A stretch of 50,007 nt of DNA, from the NCBI GenBank assembly GCA_964386865.1, contig CAYLUN010000038.1, forward strand, positions 1 to 50,007, read 5' to 3'. This document shows positions 33,990 to 41,661 of this stretch, in pieces. Below the pieces are notes generated by a model that worked only from the letters and a program-made list of their open reading frames with translations, had not been told where the DNA came from and searched no databases. Made by a program: the position numbers and the translations under genes. Origin of the DNA: CAYLUN01 sp964386865 (GTDB taxonomy: Bacteria; Verrucomicrobiota; Kiritimatiellia; RFP12; UBA1067). How positions within the stretch are numbered: the stretch's first letter is position 1; every line of letters begins with the position of its first letter.

Positions 33990-35876
33990 CTACTCCTTGA
34001 ACCACAGCTCCAGCAGGCGGCCGATGATCTGGCAGCCGCGGGCGTTGGCGTGGACGGCGTCGCCCATGAACCAGCCGTAGGTCTTGCCGCTGTCCTGGAT
34101 GTACTGCCACCAGGGTCCGGTCATATCGAAGAAGGCGCACGTCTCCTCCGCCGCAACCTTTTGCATGTTGAAGCGGAAGTTGCTGGTCGTGGTGTCGATC
34201 TCGCGCGTGAAGGTCTTGATGTGCTCGTCCTTCATCGCGCCGAACACGGGCGTGAGCAGCAGCACCTCGGTGTCGGGCTTCTGGGCGCGGACCTGCTTGA
34301 TCACCGAGCGCACCGCCTCGGCGTCGCCGCCGTTGGAGATGCCGCCGATCACGAGCAGGTCGGGGTTGTGCTTGAGCACGTAGTCCTGGACGCGGTTCTC
34401 ATCCTTGTAGTACTTGCAGCCGGTCGAGCTTCGCAGCGAGGCGATCTTGACGACTTTACACTTCGGATAATCGCGCATCATCAGCAGCTCGAACGACGAG
34501 CCGGAGGTGTTGCCCATGATGCTGTCGCCGAGCAGGACCAGGCGCAGCTCGCCGCCGTCGCGCAGCTTCGCCATCGTCTTGGGGATGTTCGCGAAGCGGC
34601 CGGCGTGGGGCTTGTAGGTGAGCGGATCCATCGCAGCGTAGATCGCGTCGATCTGCTGGAGCGTGGTCAGGCCGGCGAAGGCGTCCGCGACCGTGCCGTT
34701 GAGCAGGAAGCCGCCCATGCGCGCGGTGCCTGCCGAGGCGACCTTCAGCACAAGCTCATGCTCGGCTTTGCGGTCCAGGCCCTTGGCCAGCGAGACCGGG
34801 CGCATCGTCGGGCCGGCCGCGTCCTTCGGCGCGGGCAGCGTGCGGAACGCCGCGCCGTCCACGGCGTACTCGTAGTTCGCGCTGTCCTTGTCAGCCACGT
34901 CGATGAGGCCGATCTCCGAGCCCTTGAATTTCAGGGTGAGCGACGCGCCGGGCTGGGTGGAGACGAGGACGTGGCGGAACGGGCCGATCGGGCTGGCCTG
35001 GCCCGGCTTCCAGTCGCCGGAGCGCTTGACCTGCTGATCTTCGTAGGCGATGATCCGGCCGTTGTCATCCGTTTCAGGGAAGAGCGGCGCGGGCAGCGCG
35101 TAGGCGGTCGGCTTCTCGGGCACAGGATAGGCGGTCAGCAGCGCGTCGGTGAAGGCCGCGACCGCGTCGGCGTAGAGCTTGGCGCCCGCGTCGGTGGGGT
35201 TGACGCCGTCGGCGGAGAAGGCTTCGGCGGCGATCTCGCCCGCGAGGATCTTCTTGGCCGCGTACTGGGCCAGGTTCAGGCTGGGGACGCCGTAATGCTC
35301 GGCGATCTGCTCGCAGACCTTGATGTACTCGGGCGTCTGGCCCGCCTTGTAGGACGCGAGCATCTCGGGGGTCAGGGTGTATACGAGGATGCGGCTGTGC
35401 GTGGCGCGGTAGAGCGTGACTTGGCGGACAAGCCCTTCCAGCGAGGTCTTGACCTGCGCGAGGTCGGCGGTGCGGTCGTCAGCGGCGAAGTCGAGGATCG
35501 CCAGGTGCCCGCTGCAGATCACCTCGCCGAACACCGGCTGGCCGCGGCTGCAGCGGTAGAGGCCGAACCAGCTGCCGCCCGGCTGCATGTGCCGCGTTTC
35601 GTTCATGCCCGCTTGCGGAAAGTGCTTCTTGAAACCCTTGACCATCTGCGCGGAGTAGCGCAGATTCTGGTCGTTCAGGCCGGTGCCGGCCAGCACCGAG
35701 TTGCCGATGAAGAACAGGTACTGGTTGCCGACCCGGTCGTTCTTGAAGCAGTACTGGCTGTTCGGGATGCCGCCGCGGACCTTGAAGTAGTCGGCATCGG
35801 CCGCCGTTGCTGCGCACGCGGCGCCTGCGATGATCAGGGCGCAAAAAGTCAAACGGATCCGATGGGTTGTCATCAT
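33990..35876 (-). CDS. secreted protein with two SGNH-hydrolase domains, the first degenerate
   Basis: A 628-residue protein from the ATG at 35876 (a second ATG follows at 35873); a signal peptide ends near CAATAADA. The C-terminal SGNH domain looks complete: G450-D-S452 (LVLLGDSIMGN), the GGISNGGD block (511-518) and D606-A-V-H609 (GDAVHANARG). The N-terminal half repeats the pattern but reads G58-N-S60 and D223-G-V-N226 where GDS and DxxH are expected, so the catalytic histidine is replaced. A beta-rich segment (about 295-395) joins the two. SGNH enzymes are esterases or acetylhydrolases, often acting on acetylated polysaccharides. The first domain is probably a binding pseudo-enzyme; that part is inference. 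Confidence 0.75.
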   Translation of the reverse strand: MMTTHRIRLTFCALIIAGAACAATAADADYFKVRGGIPNSQYCFKNDRVGNQYLFFIGNSVLAGTGLNDQNLRYSAQMVKGFKKHFPQAGMNETRHMQPGGSWFGLYRCSRGQPVFGEVICSGHLAILDFAADDRTADLAQVKTSLEGLVRQVTLYRATHSRILVYTLTPEMLASYKAGQTPEYIKVCEQIAEHYGVPSLNLAQYAAKKILAGEIAAEAFSADGVNPTDAGAKLYADAVAAFTDALLTAYPVPEKPTAYALPAPLFPETDDNGRIIAYEDQQVKRSGDWKPGQASPIGPFRHVLVSTQPGASLTLKFKGSEIGLIDVADKDSANYEYAVDGAAFRTLPAPKDAAGPTMRPVSLAKGLDRKAEHELVLKVASAGTARMGGFLLNGTVADAFAGLTTLQQIDAIYAAMDPLTYKPHAGRFANIPKTMAKLRDGGELRLVLLGDSIMGNTSGSSFELLMMRDYPKCKVVKIASLRSSTGCKYYKDENRVQDYVLKHNPDLLVIGGISNGGDAEAVRSVIKQVRAQKPDTEVLLLTPVFGAMKDEHIKTFTREIDTTTSNFRFNMQKVAAEETCAFFDMTGPWWQYIQDSGKTYGWFMGDAVHANARGCQIIGRLLELWFKE

Positions 35877-36044
35877 CTTAGTCTTTCCCCCTTCTTGTGG
35901 TGAGCGTTCCAAGCCGTGTGAGAACGTCGAACGCCGTTATGATCGACAAGAGAATAGCGTCTTGCGTCTGGCGATGCAAGGACTGGCGCAGGCCAGGTCA
36001 GTATCGAGTCCGGGCACACCTGCGGTTAGGTTGCCACGCGGTGA

Positions 36045-36148
36045 CTGGCGCTTCGCTTGCGCCAGTACGGCCGGCGCTACGAGACGGCCGAAACGCGCGC
36101 GTCCGGCAATCGGCCTGCTGAGCGGCGGGCTCGTAGCGCCCGCCGTAC
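36045..36148. repeat. inverted repeats in the 35877-36200 intergenic gap
   Basis: The gene-free gap 35877-36200 contains a perfect 7-bp hairpin (CTGGCGC at 36045-36051, GCGCCAG at 36059-36065). Directly beside it are two 19-nt arms, 36065-36083 and 36130-36148, that are complementary except for one mismatch (gtacggccggcgctacgag against the complement of ctcgtagcgcccgccgtac). The block looks like a dispersed palindromic element (REP or MITE-like) downstream of the enolase/GNAT operon. No T-tract is present. The rest of the gap, 35877-36044, is featureless apart from the presumed promoter region of the SGNH gene. Confidence 0.6.
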
Positions 36149-36200
36149 GGCTTCCGGCACCCGAATCGCCGATGCGCCCAACGCGTCGCGCATACGGGCT

Positions 36201-36740
36201 TCAGCGGCCGCGGTAGATGACGGTGGTGAGGATTTCGCGGATGGCGTCGGCGTCGTCGGGCGTCAGGGCGCTGGGGTAGGAGATGATGAGGTAGGGGACG
36301 GCGGCCAGGCCGGGTCGCAGGGGCGGCTGCACGAAGCCGATGTCGGTGACGTGGTAGCCGAGCGACTGGTAGAAGGCCAGTCGCTGTTGCGCGCGAGGCG
36401 TGACGGGGTGTTCGATCTCTCCGAAAAGCAGGCGGTCGAGGTGTCGCAGGCGGAAATCGGTCAGGGCGCGATGCCCGTACCCGGCGGCGCGGTACGCCTG
36501 GTCGAAGGCCAGGTAGATGCCGTAGAGGTAATGGCCAAACAGGGAAAAGGCGTTGAAGCCGATCGGCGTGCCGTCGTCCAGGTAAAGGCCCTCCAGCCGG
36601 AAATGGTGGCCGGGCTGACTCAGGAAGCCGGCCATGCGTTCCCACGGGCAGCGCTCGTCTTCGGGGAAGGCGTCTTCGTACACAGCCCTGAAAAACGGCA
36701 TATCGCGGTGCGCGGGGTCTGTGATGGGGCTCGCCGTCAT
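36201..36740 (-). CDS. GNAT-family acetyltransferase
   Basis: A 179-residue protein. The N-terminal 'YEDAFPEDERCPWERM' and the central 'DDGTPIGFNAFSLFGHYLYGIYLAFDQAYRAAGYGHRAL' fit the GNAT fold, with the acetyl-CoA loop in the Y-R-A-A-G-Y-G-H-R segment (the usual Q/RxxGxG/A is relaxed). 'QQRLAFYQSLGYHVTD' is the typical C-terminal strand-helix signature. The substrate is unknown. The ATG overlaps the enolase stop codon (ATGA), so it is translated as part of an enolase operon. Confidence 0.75.
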   Translation of the reverse strand: MTASPITDPAHRDMPFFRAVYEDAFPEDERCPWERMAGFLSQPGHHFRLEGLYLDDGTPIGFNAFSLFGHYLYGIYLAFDQAYRAAGYGHRALTDFRLRHLDRLLFGEIEHPVTPRAQQRLAFYQSLGYHVTDIGFVQPPLRPGLAAVPYLIISYPSALTPDDADAIREILTTVIYRGR

Positions 36741-38044
36741 TTGCCGTAGCGCGCGAGGGTGCCGAGCGCCTCTTCGATCCGGAGGAGGCGGTTGTACTTC
36801 GCCACGCGGTCGGAGCGCGAGAGCGAGCCGGTCTTGATCTGTCCGCAGCCGGTCGCCACCGCAAGGTCGGCGATGAAGGCGTCCTCGGTCTCGCCGGAGC
36901 GGTGCGACACGATCGAGGCGTAGCCGGCCTGCCCGGCCAGGCTCATGGCGTCGAGCGTCTCAGTGAGCGTGCCGATCTGGTTGAGCTTGACGAGCACCGC
37001 GTTGGCGGCGCGCGCGTCGATGCCGCGCCGGATGAACTTCACATTCGTCACAAAGAGGTCGTCGCCGACCAGCTGGCACGTCGCGCCCAGCCGCTGCGTG
37101 AGCGCGATCCAGCCCGGCCAGTCGTGCTCCGACATGCCGTCCTCGATCGAGTCGATCGGGTAGCGCGAAACCAGCCCGGCGAGGTACTCGACCTGCGCCG
37201 CGCTGTCGCGCGTGGCCGGCGTCTGCGTGGCGCCGCGGGCGGCGGTCTCGAACATGCCGTAGTCGTAGACGCCGTCCTTGAAGAACTCCGAGGCCGCGCA
37301 GTCGAGCGCAAGCGAGACTTGGCCGCACTGGTCGGCGCGTCCGGGCCGGTAGCCCGCCGCGGCAATGGCCTGCAAGATCGTTTCGAGGGCGTCCTCCGCG
37401 CTCGCGAACGCGGGCGCGAAACCGCCCTCGTCGCCGACCGCCGTCGAGAGGCTGCGCTTCTTGAGCAGGCTGCGCAGGGCGTGGAAGATCTCCGCGCCAG
37501 CCCTGAGCGCCTCGTGGAAGCGCGGCAGGCCATGGGGCCGGATCATGAACTCCTGAAAGGCCACCGGCGCGTCGGAGTGGGCGCCGCCGTTGACGATGTT
37601 CATCATCGGAACCGGCAGCACGCAGGCGCCCTCGCCGCCGAGGTGGCGGTAGAGCGGTTGGCCGGCGGCGCGGGCCGCCGCGCGGGCGCTCGCCAGCGAG
37701 ACCGCCAGGATCGCGTTCGCGCCAACGCGCGACTTGGTCGGGGTGCCGTCGATCTCGATCATGCGCTGGTCGAGGGAGGCTTGGTCCGAGGCGCGAAGGC
37801 CCAGCAGCGCAGGCTTCAGGATGTTCTCGACATTCGCGGCGGCCTTCAGCACGCCCTTGCCGCCATAGCGCGAGGGGTCGCCGTCGCGCAGTTCGAGGGC
37901 CTCGTTGTCGCCGGTGGAAGCGCCGGAAGGAACTGACGCACGGGCTGAGGCCCCGCAGGCGAGGCGCACTTCGGCCTCGACGGTCGGGTTGCCGCGCGAG
38001 TCTAAGAGTTCACGGGCAAGGATGGAAACGATCTGTGTGTTCAT
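36737..38044 (-). CDS. eno: enolase
   Basis: A 435-residue glycolytic enzyme converting 2-phosphoglycerate to phosphoenolpyruvate. It has the full signature: 'ARELLDSRGNPTVEAEV', 'SVPSGASTGDNEALELRDGD', 'GANAILAVSLA', 'PVPMMNIVNGGAHSD', 'FQEFMIRP', 'AVGDEGGFAP', 'LALDCAASEF', 'YPIDSIEDGMSEHDW', 'VGDDLFVTN', 'LVKLNQIGTLTETL', 'VSHRSGETED' and 'GQIKTGSLSRSDRVAKYNRLLRIEE'. Length is typical. GGAGGG lies 4 nt before the ATG. It is co-translated with the downstream GNAT gene. Confidence 0.98.
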   Translation of the reverse strand: MNTQIVSILARELLDSRGNPTVEAEVRLACGASARASVPSGASTGDNEALELRDGDPSRYGGKGVLKAAANVENILKPALLGLRASDQASLDQRMIEIDGTPTKSRVGANAILAVSLASARAAARAAGQPLYRHLGGEGACVLPVPMMNIVNGGAHSDAPVAFQEFMIRPHGLPRFHEALRAGAEIFHALRSLLKKRSLSTAVGDEGGFAPAFASAEDALETILQAIAAAGYRPGRADQCGQVSLALDCAASEFFKDGVYDYGMFETAARGATQTPATRDSAAQVEYLAGLVSRYPIDSIEDGMSEHDWPGWIALTQRLGATCQLVGDDLFVTNVKFIRRGIDARAANAVLVKLNQIGTLTETLDAMSLAGQAGYASIVSHRSGETEDAFIADLAVATGCGQIKTGSLSRSDRVAKYNRLLRIEEALGTLARYGK

Positions 38045-38187
38045 GAGTCCCTCCGTCTTGGTTTATGTTCGCCCGTTTCACCGGGTTCAACCGTTCACGC
38101 CCATCAAGACTAGCCGATAACTTGAGTATTATTATCGCGCGTTAAGGGCCGCGGCGCAAGCGCGAAAAGGCAGAAGTTTGGGGCTGG

Positions 38188-38559
38188 CTAGGCCAGGCCG
38201 CGGCGCTCGAGCTCGTCCTCGCCCAGGCCGAGGTAGTGGCCCAGCTCGTGAAGCAGGGTGGTTCGCACCTCTTGCCGGAAGCGGGCGGGGTCGTCCTCGG
38301 CCTCGTCGCGCAGGTTCTCCACGAACAGCCGGATGGCGCTCGGCATCGGGTCGCCCTCGCCGGTCGCCTCCGCGTAACACGGCCCGACAAAAAGCCCGAG
38401 CAGGGCCTCGTCGTCGCCATCCTCAAGCTCTTCGTCGGGCGTCGGGTACGGGTCGAGCGTGATCGCCAGATCCGCGAGGCACGCGCGCAGGTCGTCCGGC
38501 AGCGCCGCGCAGACGGCGCGAGCCTCCTTGTCCGCGAGCGCATACCAGTCGGTCTTCAT
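38188..38559 (-). CDS. minimal zincin metallopeptidase (PF06262-like)
   Basis: A 123-residue protein starting at ATG 38559; the ribosome binding site is weak. The C-terminal half carries the zinc-binding H104-E-L-G-H108 with a downstream acidic residue (E115 region, 'GLGEDELE'), and 'EVRTTLLHELGHYLGLGEDELERRGL' is characteristic of the small single-domain zincin family. An acidic loop 'EELEDGDDEALLGLF' is also typical. The physiological role of the family is unclear. The gene is encoded behind enolase on the same strand but 143 nt upstream of it, so it may share transcription. Confidence 0.8.
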   Translation of the reverse strand: MKTDWYALADKEARAVCAALPDDLRACLADLAITLDPYPTPDEELEDGDDEALLGLFVGPCYAEATGEGDPMPSAIRLFVENLRDEAEDDPARFRQEVRTTLLHELGHYLGLGEDELERRGLA

Positions 38560-38604
38560 AGCCGCGAGTGTAGCAGAAGCCCGCCGCGTGAGGCAACCCA
38601 AGGT

Positions 38605-38673
38605 AATCGGTGGGTGACGGGGGGCGCGAGGATTATCGCGTTTCGGATGACCGTTCTCCGTCACCGACCGATT
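38605..38673. repeat. 16-bp inverted repeat in the 38560-39007 gap
   Basis: Arms at 38605-38620 (aatcggtgggtgacgg) and 38658-38673 (ccgtcaccgaccgatt) are complementary except for one base, with a 37-nt loop that includes a CGCG...CGCG pair. This is in the gene-free gap between the zincin and ferritin-like genes, just upstream of the zincin start. It may be a regulatory structure or a dispersed palindrome. The remaining 38674-38849 has no recognisable feature. Confidence 0.5.
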
Positions 38674-38849
38674 GCACCCAAGCGGCTGCGGATCATTCTG
38701 CTCACAGAACACCTTTCGCATTCTCGGTGGGCGAATTGTGCTCAAGTTCCCGCCGTCCACTCAAGGAGGCCTTAAGAGACGCGAGCCGGAGCAACGGGCG
38801 CACGCGGATGAGGCTGGGTCGCCAGCCGGTTGGTGAGCCTTTGATCCCA

Positions 38850-38878
38850 TTGACGAAATAGGACTTTAGTCGTATACT
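38850..38878 (+). promoter_or_regulatory. strong promoter of the ferritin-like gene
   Basis: TTGACG at 38850-38855, a 17-nt spacer and TATACT at 38873-38878. Transcription should start near 38885, giving a 5' leader of about 120 nt to the ATG at 39008. Confidence 0.65.
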
Positions 38879-39007
38879 TTTATCAAATGTCCAAAGACAG
38901 CCGTTTGCTGAACGCCGTGACAGGTCGCGTTTGTCTCAATAAAGAACACATCCACGCGAGCGTCGTTTGCAGCTGTTTGCGGACTGAACAAGAGAGGTCT
39001 GTAAGAA

Positions 39008-39604
39008 ATGAATATGAAGACCAAGATCGGGGAGTCCCAGCGCGAGCTGCTGAACCACCTGGCGGCGTTCGAAGCCTCAATCGCCGAACTCTATGACGAA
39101 TATGCGGTAGTCTTGCCTTCCGATTCTGAGTTCTGGCGCACACTCGCCAGCGAGGAGCGGGTGCATGAGGTCTTCATGCGCGGCATGTCGCTGCTGCTCG
39201 ACAGAGGGTTTCTGTTCTACAACCTCGGCCGATTTGACATCCAGAGTGTCGACGCGCTGGCGGCCGAGATAGCGGCGGAGCTGGTCGCCGCGAAGACTAG
39301 GGATGCGGCGGTCACTGCGTCTCACGCGCTCGGGACCGCTTTCTTCATCGAGAAATCGATTATCGACGGCCACTTCTATCAAGTCGCGGAGTCCAGCGCG
39401 CCCGAATTCAGCATCATCGCCACCCACCTGTTCCAGGACGCGAAGATCCACCTCAAGCGCGTGAGAAGCTTCTATCTGTCGGTGCAGCGTTCGAAGCAGG
39501 GCGTTCCCAGCCTTCAGCGCGTGAGCCGAGTCAGGAGCCTGAAAAGCGCCGGCATTGCGTTTGGCGCGAAGTCGGACGACGCCGGCCAGGCGCGCGCGAT
39601 CTAG
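39008..39604 (+). CDS. ferritin/rubrerythrin-like helical protein, function unknown
   Basis: A 198-residue protein predicted to be almost all helical. Carboxylate/histidine patterns resemble a ferritin-like four-helix bundle: E27 in helix A, E50-RV-H53 in helix B, E115 in 'FFIEKSIIDGHFY', and H140/D144/H148 in 'HLFQDAKIHLKRV'. That spacing is compatible with a di-iron site, but the classic ExxH appears only once in exact form, so metal binding is inference. The C-terminal 45 residues are basic and probably disordered. GAGG lies 11 nt before the ATG. Family assignment is tentative. Confidence 0.5.
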   Translation: MNMKTKIGESQRELLNHLAAFEASIAELYDEYAVVLPSDSEFWRTLASEERVHEVFMRGMSLLLDRGFLFYNLGRFDIQSVDALAAEIAAELVAAKTRDAAVTASHALGTAFFIEKSIIDGHFYQVAESSAPEFSIIATHLFQDAKIHLKRVRSFYLSVQRSKQGVPSLQRVSRVRSLKSAGIAFGAKSDDAGQARAI

Positions 39605-39654
39605 AGCCGAGGAAGGCGGGCGTGTTAGTATCGCGCGGAAAGGCGGGTGCGGCG

Positions 39655-40719
39655 ATGCGGGTGCGCGTGGCAGTCTGGGGTGTGATCGGGGCGGCATGTC
39701 TGGCGTGGGGGGGCGACGTGCCGGGCGTGCGGCTGGAGCGCTCGTACTGGGTTCACGCGTCGCTGGGCCTGCTCGTGCAGCGCGGGTACTACGGCGCGGG
39801 TTTTCCGGAGGCGGAGCCGCCGGGCCGCGAGGAGGTCGCGAACGCCGCGCGGCTGCTGTGCGGGCGCTACGGCGCGAACCGGCTCTACCTGATCTACCAC
39901 CGCGAGATCGCGGACGGCGACGCGCGCCGGGCCTTCGCCTGGTGGCGGGCAGCCTGCCCGGCGTCCGTTGAATTAGTCCCTGCGCTGCCGCTCCGAATGT
40001 ACGATCAGCCGCAGACGCCGGTCTTCACGCCCGAAGAGGCGGGCGAACTGGCCGATTTCTTTCAGGCCTCCGTCAACGCTAGGCGCCTGGCGGTGTACGA
40101 CGTCTACGCGGGCCGCGACCAGGGCGAGCTCTTGCCGCTTCTCGCGAAACGCTACCCCGTCGGCCTGATCCGCGTGGGGCTCCAGCCCGGCGAGGCGCTC
40201 GACCCGCGCTACGAGCGGGCGGTGCAGGACACGTGGAGCGGCTTCTGCCACGGGACGCGCACAGCCGAGGACTGGGCGCAGCCTGGCTTCGGCGCGGACG
40301 CCCTGCGCCGGTGGGCGGCCCAGCGGAACGCGGAGAGCCGTCCGATCGTGTGGGATCTGGTGGTGGTGGCGTGGGACTACACGGCTACGCCGCGCGGCGC
40401 GTACCCCGGCTACGACGACGCGGCGAAGAACAGGCCGCTGCCCGCCGGGCGGAACCGCGCCGGCGCGGAGGTCATCGCCGCCGCGGCCAAGCCGGGCGTG
40501 TTCGGCGGCTTCAGTAGCGGCCTCTTCATCCTGCACGAGAACTCGCGCCACGCGGCGCATGACGGCACGGCGGCGGCCTTCTACCAGACGCTGCGGCAGG
40601 GGAAAGCGTACTCAGGGTACTACGCCGAGCCGTTCGGCGAGGTGGCCGCGATCTACCGGGAGCTCGCGTCCGGGACTTTCGGCGTGGAGCCTGCCCAGCC
40701 GCCAGGCAAACGCCCGTGA
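39655..40719 (+). CDS. secreted protein of unknown function
   Basis: A 354-residue protein from ATG 39655; a GTG at 39622 is in frame but would add a non-signal-like leader. The N-terminus is a signal peptide (MRVRVAVWGVIGAACLAWG). The remainder is well ordered in composition, with alternating strand and helix segments ('NRLYLIYHREIADGD', 'RRLAVYDVYAGRDQGELLPLLAKRYPVGLIRVGLQPG', 'PIVWDLVVVAWDY', 'FGGFSSGLFILHENSRHAAHDG'), suggesting an alpha/beta barrel. That would fit glycoside-hydrolase-like proteins, but no catalytic motif is recognised. It follows the ferritin-like gene by 50 nt. Confidence 0.65.
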   Translation: MRVRVAVWGVIGAACLAWGGDVPGVRLERSYWVHASLGLLVQRGYYGAGFPEAEPPGREEVANAARLLCGRYGANRLYLIYHREIADGDARRAFAWWRAACPASVELVPALPLRMYDQPQTPVFTPEEAGELADFFQASVNARRLAVYDVYAGRDQGELLPLLAKRYPVGLIRVGLQPGEALDPRYERAVQDTWSGFCHGTRTAEDWAQPGFGADALRRWAAQRNAESRPIVWDLVVVAWDYTATPRGAYPGYDDAAKNRPLPAGRNRAGAEVIAAAAKPGVFGGFSSGLFILHENSRHAAHDGTAAAFYQTLRQGKAYSGYYAEPFGEVAAIYRELASGTFGVEPAQPPGKRP

Positions 40720-40780
40720 AAGGGCTGTTTGACGCCCGTCAGTTGACTCATGCGCGCCGCTGCCTTGCGTTAGCCCGTTC

Positions 40781-40987
40781 CTACAGTTCAGGCCCGAATT
40801 CTCCCACGCTTCCAAGCGAGACATGTCGGGATGACCGGCTCTTGGTCATTACCATGGGAGCGGTGATTATCCGGCAGAAACGGGCGGATTTACAGGTCGG
40901 ACACTCAGCCAAACGGGGCTCGGACAGTTGTTGGGCAATGTCGTACGTTTTCTTGCACTTCTCACACGTGTAGACATAAGTCGGCAT
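40781..40987 (-). CDS. FmdB-family zinc ribbon protein
   Basis: A 68-residue protein beginning MPTYVYTCEKC, the start typical of the FmdB/CxxC_CxxC_SSSS family. The four zinc ligands are C8, C11, C29 and C32. It has a short Ser/Arg-rich tail. The family is a putative regulatory or small zinc-binding group of unknown function. It converges on the secreted protein gene, whose stop is 61 nt away. Confidence 0.85.
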   Translation of the reverse strand: MPTYVYTCEKCKKTYDIAQQLSEPRLAECPTCKSARFCRIITAPMVMTKSRSSRHVSLGSVGEFGPEL

Positions 40988-41125
40988 CGATCATCCATTT
41001 CTCGCGGACGCAAAATTCGGGAAGGGTCTGGTGCCTGGCTTGGTTGAGCACGGCGGAGGGATTCAGTTTAGCGGTCTTCGCCCAGCCGAAATTGTGTCGC
41101 CAGGTTCACCAAGTCGTCATGATAG

Positions 41126-41314
41126 TCAAATTATCGTGAATTTTCAACGCTAACGAACGTTATTCACGGAGATTTTTCGCCCGATAGGGTCATCGGCGGT
41201 TGCGACTGGTGGATTGTGGAGAAGGACGCCGACCCCGACCACGCGGGCCAGGTGCAGGCCTCCGGAATCGCCTTCAGGAGCGAAAAGAAGAATCCTAACC
41301 TGAAAAAGCGATGA
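41126..41314 (+). pseudogene. possible C-terminal gene remnant
   Basis: An open frame of 62 codons without a start, ending at TGA 41312-41314. It translates to a protein-like sequence that includes DWWIVEKDADPDHAGQVQ. No family is recognised; it may be chance, or the end of a gene cut off when the neighbouring element inserted. Confidence 0.2.
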
Positions 41315-41496
41315 GACATAAGCGGGCGTGAATATTGTCGCGTTTGTGGATTTTCGGCTGTTGGGGCGTTTGTTTGGAGAAATCGCCCCCGAAAACCACC
41401 CTTTTCCACATCCAGACAGGGAAAAAAGTGAGAGTGAAATATAAAGCAAGAAGGCCGTTTTTATTGGGCTTTTCCAACAAAAACGACCTAATTGAA

Positions 41497-41523
41497 TGGT
41501 GGGCGCTACAGGATTCGAACCTG
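41497..41523 (-). tRNA. tRNA 3'-end remnant (probable attachment site)
   Basis: On the minus strand this reads as the T-arm and 3' acceptor strand of a tRNA ending in CCA: T-loop TTCGAAT, T-stem strands CAGG and CCTG, acceptor strand AGCGCCC, discriminator A and CCA. The 5' two-thirds of a tRNA is not present next to it. A 3'-end fragment next to a tyrosine integrase is the usual sign of an att site formed by integration into a tRNA gene. The parent tRNA would begin GGGCGCT; its identity cannot be read. Confidence 0.75.
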
Positions 41524-41593
41524 ATATGGTATTTGGATGCTATCATCATAAAACGTTACTGTACAATAACTAAACGAAATATTGCGCTTGCTA

Positions 41594-41621
41594 ATTATGC
41601 CCTCATTATGCTAAATTATGC
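41594..41621 (+). repeat. three ATTATGC direct repeats upstream of the integrase
   Basis: ATTATGC at 41594-41600, 41605-41611 and 41615-41621, spaced 11 and 10 nt, i.e. on one face of the helix. They lie 40-70 nt before the integrase ATG and next to the tRNA remnant. Such phased repeats are typical of integrase arm sites, excisionase sites or an operator. Confidence 0.6.
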
Positions 41622-41661
41622 CTGTTGATGAATCATGGATTATATCGACGGAGGCTTGGAT

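Larger units (their letters stand above)
40988..41661. other. gene-free junction between the chromosome backbone and the integrated element
   Basis: This 674-nt stretch has no convincing complete gene. From left to right it holds a possible gene remnant (41126-41314), an AT-rich stretch, a tRNA 3'-end remnant (41497-41523), and three ATTATGC direct repeats (41594-41621) just before the integrase. Base composition drops sharply from about 41300 compared with the flanks. This is what one expects at the attachment end of an integrated element. Confidence 0.6.

Noticed and set aside
38887..39096. A 69-codon frame starting right after the promoter at 38850-38878
   Set aside because: It has no ribosome binding site, overlaps the ferritin-like gene in another frame, and its second half is Arg/Pro-rich like other shadow frames. 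It is more likely the untranslated leader.
41335..41628. A 97-codon frame containing WWALQDSNL
   Set aside because: That peptide is a familiar translation artefact of a tRNA 3' end. Here it comes from the tRNA remnant at 41497-41523.
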